Assembly: GCA_016297945.1 (NCBI GenBank) | Contig: JAEDFR010000038.1 | Location: 1-19,091 of the forward strand | Length of the DNA: 19,091 nt | Reading direction: 5' to 3' | Source: Lachnospiraceae bacterium | Lineage (GTDB): Bacteria; Bacillota; Clostridia; Lachnospirales; Lachnospiraceae | In this document: positions 14,520 through 19,091 of the stretch, in pieces | Layout of the letters: each line of letters begins with the position of its first letter | How positions within the stretch are numbered: the first letter of the stretch is position 1 | Notes under the pieces: model-generated | What the model saw: the letters and a program-made list of their open reading frames with translations, nothing else | What the model was told of the DNA's origin: nothing | The model's database searches: none | Program-made: the position numbers and the translations under genes

Positions 14520-14629
14520 GATATCCAATGAAAGCAAGAAGTTCGTGCATACATCCAGCGAATATAAAACCAGTGAATATAAAACCAGCGAGTATAAAAT
14601 GGTCGGATATTATACTATTGGATATCCAA
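14520..14629 (+). repeat. Three 15-bp tandem repeats bracketed by GATATCCAAT inverted copies
   Basis: The gap between the two flgK genes (14490-14660) contains CCAGCGAATATAAAA (14555-14569), CCAGTGAATATAAAA (14570-14584) and CCAGCGAGTATAAAA (14585-14599) in tandem. A loosely similar fourth unit (TGGTCGGATATTATA) follows. GATATCCAAT (14520-14529) and its reverse complement ATTGGATATC (14617-14626) flank the array; the right copy is part of a 12-bp palindrome TTGGATATCCAA (14618-14629). No good promoter or terminator is visible. Confidence 0.85.
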
Positions 14630-14660
14630 ACTATCAGATATAAGAAAGGAAGTGGCATAG

Positions 14661-16559
14661 ATGGCTTCAACATTTTTTGGATTAAATATCGCATATACAG
14701 GTTTGACGGCAGCAAATGCCGCTTTAAATACAACGGCAAACAATATCTCTAATACCAATACGGATGGCTATTCCAGACAGCTTGTTAATCAAAAAGCAGC
14801 CAGCAGTATCCGTACTTATACAACCTATGGTTGCTCGGGTGCCGGTGTGGAAACCATGTCCATTGAGCGTGAAAGAGATGCCTTTTATGACTTCAAATTC
14901 TGGAATAACAATGCCAATAAAGGTGAATTTGAAGAATTAGAATACTACATGAAGCAGATTGAAGATTACTTCAAAGATGATTCTACGGTAGACGGTTTCT
15001 CGACCATCTTTCAGAAAATGTATACCATGTTAGAAGAATTGGATAAAAATTCCGGAGATGCCGTTACCAAAACACAGTTTTTGGGATTCGCCGCCAATAT
15101 GACATATTATTTCAACAATATGGCAGGAAAATTGGAAACCTTGCAGTCTGACTGCAATCAGGAATTAAAAAATGTGGTGGCACAGATTAACAGCTATGCG
15201 GAAGAAATCGCTTCCTTAAACCAACAGATTAATGTTATTGAATTATCCGGTTCCATGGCAAATGAGTTAAGAGACCAGAGAGATTTGTTGGTTGATAAAT
15301 TATCCGTGCTGATTGACGTATCTACAGAAGAACAACCGGTTTATGATACCAACAATGCAGGGCGAGAGACCGGTGCCACCAGATATGTGGTAAAAATTGC
15401 AGGTGGACAGACTTTGGTTGATTCATCATCCTATAATACGTTAGAGTGTCGTGCAAAGGAAAATTATGCAAGCAACAATCAATCGGATGTGGTTGGTCTG
15501 TATGATGTCTATTGGAAAGACGGTCGGGACTTTTCGCTGGCAAGTGATCAGATTGGCGGACAATTACGTGGTCTGATTGAAATCAGGGATGGAAATAACG
15601 GCGAAAACTTTAATGGAAAAGTGACGGAAATCGGAATGAACGCCGACGGCAATACTACGGTAAAAGTAGATGTCAGTGCCGATTATTTAAAAGATCTTTC
15701 CACATGTACATTACCGATTGACGGTGGTGTATTAAGGCTTGGAAGCAAAGAATATTATTTTGACAGTTTTGAAGCAAACTATGCTCTGGATGCTGATGGA
15801 AATCCTTATATTGAAAGCTATAATTTCACTATCAGCAAAGAGCCTGAAAAAAACGCAACCCAGCCGGATATCGGCAGAATTGGAAAAGAAGCGACAGTCG
15901 GTTACAGTATTGCATATCAGGGCATTCCTTATTATCAGGAACAGTTAAACGAATGGTGCCGTCTATTTGCGGAAGCATTCAATAAGATTGTGACACAGGA
16001 CGGTGCTGTGGACGGCCATGGAAATACGCCGGATGTGGTCTTTGTGGCAGATGATGCCGTAGATGATAAGCAGCGAACCTTCCTTACTTCCAGACAGCCA
16101 ATCGCTGCCGGAGATGTGATATCCAGCAAGGATGATTCTTACTATTATCTGACTGCAAAGAATTTTAATGTCAATTCCAAGATGGTTGATGATCCGCAGC
16201 TTATGGCTACCCATACCGGTAATGCGGATGAAGCAAGTAAAAGTGATATTGTGGATCAGCTGATTAAATTAAAAACCGATACATCTATTATGAGTTTCCG
16301 CGGATGCGCGGCCGAAGATTTTCTGCAGTGTGTTCTGGCTGACGTTGCCTTAAATACACAAAGCGCAACCACAATGCACAGCAGTTATGATAATATTTCC
16401 AAAGCCATTGATAATCAGAGACTGTCGGTTTATGGAGTGGATACGGATGAAGAAGCACTCAATCTTGTCCAGTATCAACATGCTTATAATTTGGCATCAC
16501 AGATGATTTCCGTTTTATCGGAAGTTTATGACCGTTTGATTTTGCAGACGGGAGTATAA
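14661..16559 (+). CDS. flgK: FlgK paralog, second hook-filament junction protein
   Basis: This 632-residue protein has the same end architecture as the gene before it. N-terminal D0 is FFGLNIAYTGLTAANAALNT, then ANNISNTNTDGYSRQLVNQK (about 26-45). The C-terminal part ends DTDEEALNLVQYQHAYNLAS, then QMISVLSEVYDRLILQTGV. It is clearly diverged: the usual C-terminal NEMLDTL-type end is replaced by SEVYDRLILQ, and the central region (about 230-520) is longer and more acidic, with GNxxGENFNGK and DADGNPY segments. AGAAAGGAAG precedes the start. The preceding repeat-rich gap separates it from the first copy. It could be a second junction ring, an alternative FlgK used under other conditions, or a different hook-associated protein; only the first possibility needs both at once. 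Confidence 0.9.
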   Translation: MASTFFGLNIAYTGLTAANAALNTTANNISNTNTDGYSRQLVNQKAASSIRTYTTYGCSGAGVETMSIERERDAFYDFKFWNNNANKGEFEELEYYMKQIEDYFKDDSTVDGFSTIFQKMYTMLEELDKNSGDAVTKTQFLGFAANMTYYFNNMAGKLETLQSDCNQELKNVVAQINSYAEEIASLNQQINVIELSGSMANELRDQRDLLVDKLSVLIDVSTEEQPVYDTNNAGRETGATRYVVKIAGGQTLVDSSSYNTLECRAKENYASNNQSDVVGLYDVYWKDGRDFSLASDQIGGQLRGLIEIRDGNNGENFNGKVTEIGMNADGNTTVKVDVSADYLKDLSTCTLPIDGGVLRLGSKEYYFDSFEANYALDADGNPYIESYNFTISKEPEKNATQPDIGRIGKEATVGYSIAYQGIPYYQEQLNEWCRLFAEAFNKIVTQDGAVDGHGNTPDVVFVADDAVDDKQRTFLTSRQPIAAGDVISSKDDSYYYLTAKNFNVNSKMVDDPQLMATHTGNADEASKSDIVDQLIKLKTDTSIMSFRGCAAEDFLQCVLADVALNTQSATTMHSSYDNISKAIDNQRLSVYGVDTDEEALNLVQYQHAYNLASQMISVLSEVYDRLILQTGV

Positions 16560-16587
16560 AAGTAGAATTCAGATTTTAAAAAAGTGA

Positions 16588-16595
16588 GCCGATAT
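16588..16595 (+). promoter_or_regulatory. Possible sigma-28 -10 box upstream of flgL
   Basis: GCCGATAT is an exact match to the SigD -10 consensus, 70 bases before the flgL start. The expected -35 (TAAA ending 15 bases upstream) is instead TCAG (16569-16572). The element may be a weak internal promoter or chance. Confidence 0.35.
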
Positions 16596-16665
16596 ATGTA
16601 GTAACTGATTTTTGTGCGTTTCAAAAGTAGTTTTAGACGATGAGCAAAGCATCGGAGGTATGACA

Positions 16666-18213
16666 ATGCGAGTTACAAATAAAATCATTCAGAATAATTC
16701 CGTGACCAATATCAACAACAACAAGGTATTGGAAGATACATTAAATACGCAGTTAGCAACAGGAAAGAAGATTACACGACCCAGTGATGATCCGGTCATT
16801 GCCATCCGGTCCCTTCGTCTTAGAACCAGTCTGACGGAGATTAACCAGTATTATAAAAAGAATGTGCCGGATGCGGACAATTGGTTGAAAATTACAGAAA
16901 ATGCAGTCAGTACGACGATTGATTTGATTACGAATATGTATAGTGATTGTACTTCCGGTTCTGAAGGATTTAAGACCGCTGATGACCGTAGCGCGGTCTT
17001 AGGTGATTTAAAAGGCCTTCGCGATGAAATCTTTTCAGCCGGCAATTCGGAATATGCCGGAAGATATGTCTTTACCGGATATCGTACGGGTGTACCGCTG
17101 ACATTTGACGGAGTAACCAGTGAAAAATATACCATTACGGAACAGTTGGATAAAAACAGTCTACAGGATATCACCTATATTGATACAGACAAATTGGGGG
17201 ATGTTACTGCAAGCAATGCTTCTACGATAGGTATCAGTGAGCCGGATATTACAAGCAATACCGTACATCGGATGCGGATTTCTTACAACGGATGTGATAA
17301 TACGGCGCCGACCATTCAATATTATGATGCGTCAGGCAATCAGGTATCTCTTACCGCAACTGTGATTTCTGCAAGCGATACCACACAGGATCCGTATTTA
17401 TCACAGACACCGGCATCAGGAAGTGGCGTGACATTTATTCCGGAGACTGGAGAACTAATTTTAAGCGATAATGTATATGCAGCACTCCAGGGCGTAAAAG
17501 ACAATGAAGCGACAGCGGCGAATGAAGGAGAAATCCGGGTTACCTATAATAAGACTAATTTTGACAAAAATGATTTAAGACCGGAACATTATTTCTATTG
17601 CGAGGTACCGGCTGCCAATGCTGCCGGAAAAATTGTATACAATGAAGGATTTCTTTCCGGTAAAACCGATGATTTAACAAAACAGGCGATTACCTATGAT
17701 GTCGGATTCGGACAGGAAATTCAGGTAAACACCAATGCATCTGAAGTTTATACTCACGACATTAAGCGAGATCTGGAAGAAATGATTGCCTGTGTCGAAG
17801 ATGTCATCAAAATGGAAGATGCGGTTAAAACATTGGAAAGTCAGATAGCTGCTACAACCGATGAAACAGTAAAAAAACAACTTCAGAGTGTATTAGATGC
17901 TGCCAATAAAGCAAAGACTTATTTAGAAGATAAAATGCAGAAAAGCTTTGAAGCCGGCATATCCAAGACACAGGGATATCTGGATAGAGCCAATACCGCG
18001 ATGACAACCATCGGTAACCGGTCAGCTCGTGTGGAACTGGTTGGTAACAGACTTTCATCCCAGCAGAGCAGTTTTGAGGAATTGACATCCGATAATGATG
18101 ATGTGGATATCACAGAAACGGCAGTAAAGCTCAGCAGTGTAGAAATGACCTATGAAGCGGCGCTGATGGCTACCGGCAAGATTAGTCAGACGACATTGTT
18201 GAATTACATTTAA
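16666..18213 (+). CDS. flgL: FlgL, hook-filament junction protein (HAP3), extended
   Basis: FlgL (515 residues) is the flagellin-like adaptor between FlgK and the filament. The N-terminal flagellin-type helices are clear (MRVTNKIIQNNSV, then LATGKKITRPSDDPVIAIRS at about 31-50), and a D1 helix contains AGNSEYAGRYVFTGYRTG. The C-terminal D1/D0 region is IGNRSARVELVGNRLSSQQS, then EMTYEAALMATGKISQTTLLNYI. The protein is much longer than typical FlgL (about 300): a surface region spans about 140-360, and there is an extra charged coiled coil (about 385-425, VKTLESQIAATTDETVKKQL). The start at 16666 is placed seven bases after GGAGG (16654-16658); the ATG at 16660 is too close, and the frame upstream to 16612 has no site. 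It follows the second flgK by 106 bp in the same operon. Confidence 0.93.
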   Translation: MRVTNKIIQNNSVTNINNNKVLEDTLNTQLATGKKITRPSDDPVIAIRSLRLRTSLTEINQYYKKNVPDADNWLKITENAVSTTIDLITNMYSDCTSGSEGFKTADDRSAVLGDLKGLRDEIFSAGNSEYAGRYVFTGYRTGVPLTFDGVTSEKYTITEQLDKNSLQDITYIDTDKLGDVTASNASTIGISEPDITSNTVHRMRISYNGCDNTAPTIQYYDASGNQVSLTATVISASDTTQDPYLSQTPASGSGVTFIPETGELILSDNVYAALQGVKDNEATAANEGEIRVTYNKTNFDKNDLRPEHYFYCEVPAANAAGKIVYNEGFLSGKTDDLTKQAITYDVGFGQEIQVNTNASEVYTHDIKRDLEEMIACVEDVIKMEDAVKTLESQIAATTDETVKKQLQSVLDAANKAKTYLEDKMQKSFEAGISKTQGYLDRANTAMTTIGNRSARVELVGNRLSSQQSSFEELTSDNDDVDITETAVKLSSVEMTYEAALMATGKISQTTLLNYI

Positions 18214-18276
18214 TAATTGTACATAATAAATTGAAACAAACAGACAAATACGAAGGAAATAGAGGAGGTTATAAAC

Positions 18277-18735
18277 ATGCAGGTAGAATCAAGACTTTTT
18301 GGATTGATTGATATTGAAGAAAGTAAAGTCATTCATTTTGTAAACGGTCTGGTAGGATTTCCCCACATGACCGATTTTGCCTTAATTCATGATGCGGACG
18401 GAGAAAGTGGAAAAGGTGTGCAGTGGTTACAATCCATGCAGGAAGGCAATTTCGCCATGCCGGTATTAAATCCGTTACAGGTTTTGGATGCATATAATCC
18501 CACTGTGGAAGATGAACTGCTCGCTCCCCTTGGTGAAATGCAGGACGATGATATGCTGGTTTTTGTTACCGTCACAGTTCCTAGTGATGTGACAAAGATG
18601 ACAGTAAACTTAAAAGGACCGATTATTATTAACGTAAATAACTGCAAGGCATGTCAGGTAATTGCAGAGGGAGAAAACTGTGAAGTGAAATTCCCAATCT
18701 ATGACATCCTTAAGAGCAGAAAGGGAGGTGAATAA
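18277..18735 (+). CDS. fliW: FliW, flagellar assembly factor and CsrA antagonist
   Basis: FliW (152 residues) is a small cytoplasmic beta-rich protein. In Bacillus it binds either flagellin or CsrA: when flagellin is exported, free FliW sequesters CsrA and flagellin mRNA is translated. Recognisable family pieces are ESKVIHFVNGLVGFPHMTDF (about 16-35), FAMPVLNPLQVLD (67-79) and TVNLKGPIIINVNNCKACQV (109-128). The length is normal. AGAGGAGG lies ahead of the start. The gene ends one base before csrA begins, and the csrA ribosome binding site lies inside its last codons, indicating translational coupling of the two partners. Confidence 0.95.
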   Translation: MQVESRLFGLIDIEESKVIHFVNGLVGFPHMTDFALIHDADGESGKGVQWLQSMQEGNFAMPVLNPLQVLDAYNPTVEDELLAPLGEMQDDDMLVFVTVTVPSDVTKMTVNLKGPIIINVNNCKACQVIAEGENCEVKFPIYDILKSRKGGE

Positions 18736-18736
18736 G

Positions 18737-18952
18737 ATGTTAGCATTATCCAGAAAAAAAGGCGAAGCCTTAGTTATCAACAATAACATCGAGGTCACCG
18801 TTTTGGAAATCAAAGGTGATCAGGTAAAACTTGGAATCAGTGCTCCAAAGGAAGTGCCGATTTACCGTAAAGAAGTATATGTTCAGATTCAGGAAGCAAA
18901 TAAAGCCGCAACAGAAGTAAGCGGACTGGATGCTTTAAAGGGATTGTTTTAA
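18737..18952 (+). CDS. csrA: CsrA, RNA-binding translational regulator
   Basis: CsrA (71 residues) binds GGA-containing hairpins near ribosome binding sites and, in Gram-positive flagellated bacteria, represses flagellin translation. The first strand MLALSRKKGEALVINNNIEV, then VKLGISAPKEVPIYRKEVY with the RNA-binding Arg44, are hallmark segments. A C-terminal extension (about 53-71, ANKAATEVSGLDALKGLF) is of the kind found in FliW-regulated CsrA proteins. The start at 18737 has GGGAGGTG upstream (18723-18730), embedded in the fliW 3' end; a longer upstream frame overlapping fliW is not credible. It is the last gene of the operon and is followed by a terminator. Confidence 0.97.
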   Translation: MLALSRKKGEALVINNNIEVTVLEIKGDQVKLGISAPKEVPIYRKEVYVQIQEANKAATEVSGLDALKGLF

Positions 18953-18971
18953 GACAGATATTACAGAAACA

Positions 18972-18998
18972 CAGAGCCACTCAATTTGGGTGGCTCTG
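18972..18998. terminator. Terminator between csrA and a convergent gene
   Basis: An 11-bp stem CAGAGCCACTC (18972-18982) / GGGTGGCTCTG (18988-18998), with one G-T pair and an AATTT loop, lies 19 bases after csrA. The T-tract is weak (CTTGCAATTAC). Genes converge on it from both sides, so it may serve both directions. Confidence 0.65.
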
Positions 18999-19005
18999 CT
19001 TGCAA

Positions 19006-19091
19006 TTACATCATAGATTCAAAGGCAGGAATGCTATCAACGCTTATGGCTACTTTGTGCCATTTTTTTAATTCTTCCATATCTGTGGAAG
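19006..19091 (-). CDS. 3' end of an unrecognised minus-strand protein
   Basis: The minus strand is open from the window edge down to a TAA at 19006-19008, giving 27 visible residues (STDMEELKKWHKVAISVDSI, then PAFESMM). The composition is natural and helical. The segment is too short to name; C-terminal tails of this kind occur in many small helical proteins. It is convergent with csrA and ends just past their shared hairpin. Confidence 0.45.
   Translation of the reverse strand, partial: STDMEELKKWHKVAISVDSIPAFESMM

Noticed and set aside
14580..14610. Sigma-28 promoter in the flgK-flgK gap (TAAAA ... TCGGATAT)
   Set aside because: The gap between the boxes is 19 bases and the -10 has GG in place of the conserved CG context, so it fails the consensus.
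14528..14752. Frame encoding a PxNIK-type peptide repeat between the flgK genes
   Set aside because: The periodicity comes from the 15-bp DNA repeats; it lacks a ribosome binding site and runs into flgK out of frame.
18701..18736. Longer csrA start inside fliW
   Set aside because: CsrA proteins begin with MLxLxRKxGE, found at 18737, and the ribosome binding site at 18723-18730 serves that start.

Overview
The window looks like a chromosomal segment of a motile, low-GC, Gram-positive anaerobe of the Clostridia, most likely Lachnospiraceae (Roseburia/Butyrivibrio-like). The reasons are A+T-rich sequence with AGGAGG-type ribosome binding sites, Clostridia-style flagellar gene order (flgM-flgN-flgK-flgK-flgL-fliW-csrA), an LtaS-like sulfatase, Cache-type chemoreceptors and a degraded Rpn-type PD-(D/E)XK gene. 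The genus assignment is inference from gene content, not from a search.

Layout. Positions 1-1287 are patchy: the 3' end of an unrecognised protein, a small cyclic-phosphate-processing receiver (cPPR) protein, a terminator, and debris made of an EamA transporter tail and a frameshifted Rpn-type pseudogene with 21-bp tandem repeats. Positions 1288-4173 hold a short-chain dehydrogenase, a hairpin, and a methyl-accepting chemotaxis protein. Positions 4170-8402 hold two divergent envelope-related genes: an LTA-synthase-like sulfatase on the minus strand with an extra C-terminal beta-rich domain, and a DUF2156-GNAT fusion on the plus strand. Their 432-bp shared upstream region contains an imperfect inverted repeat with each arm oriented toward its own gene. 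Positions 8469-10413 hold two minus-strand genes, an alpha/beta hydrolase and an unrecognised membrane-anchored protein. Positions 10546-11820 hold a lipoprotein SH3-amidase (cell-wall hydrolase) behind a good sigma-A promoter with an overlapping palindrome and a 23-bp direct repeat.

Positions 11922-18952 are a late flagellar operon. It is preceded by a near-perfect sigma-28 promoter (TAAAGTTT-N11-TCCGATAA). It encodes the anti-sigma factor FlgM, the chaperone FlgN, two tandem and divergent FlgK hook-filament junction proteins, an unusually long FlgL, the assembly factor FliW and the RNA-binding regulator CsrA. Together these form the hook-filament junction plus two feedback circuits: FlgM-sigma28, and FliW-CsrA with flagellin as the third partner. 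A bidirectional-looking terminator separates csrA from the 3' end of an unknown minus-strand gene running off the window.

I did not find an obviously new defence or mobile system. The best leads are the tandem FlgK paralogs and the repeat structure between them, the paired repeat in the divergent envelope locus, and the extra domain on the LtaS-like protein. There are no rRNA or tRNA genes, CRISPR arrays or intact insertion sequences that I can see.
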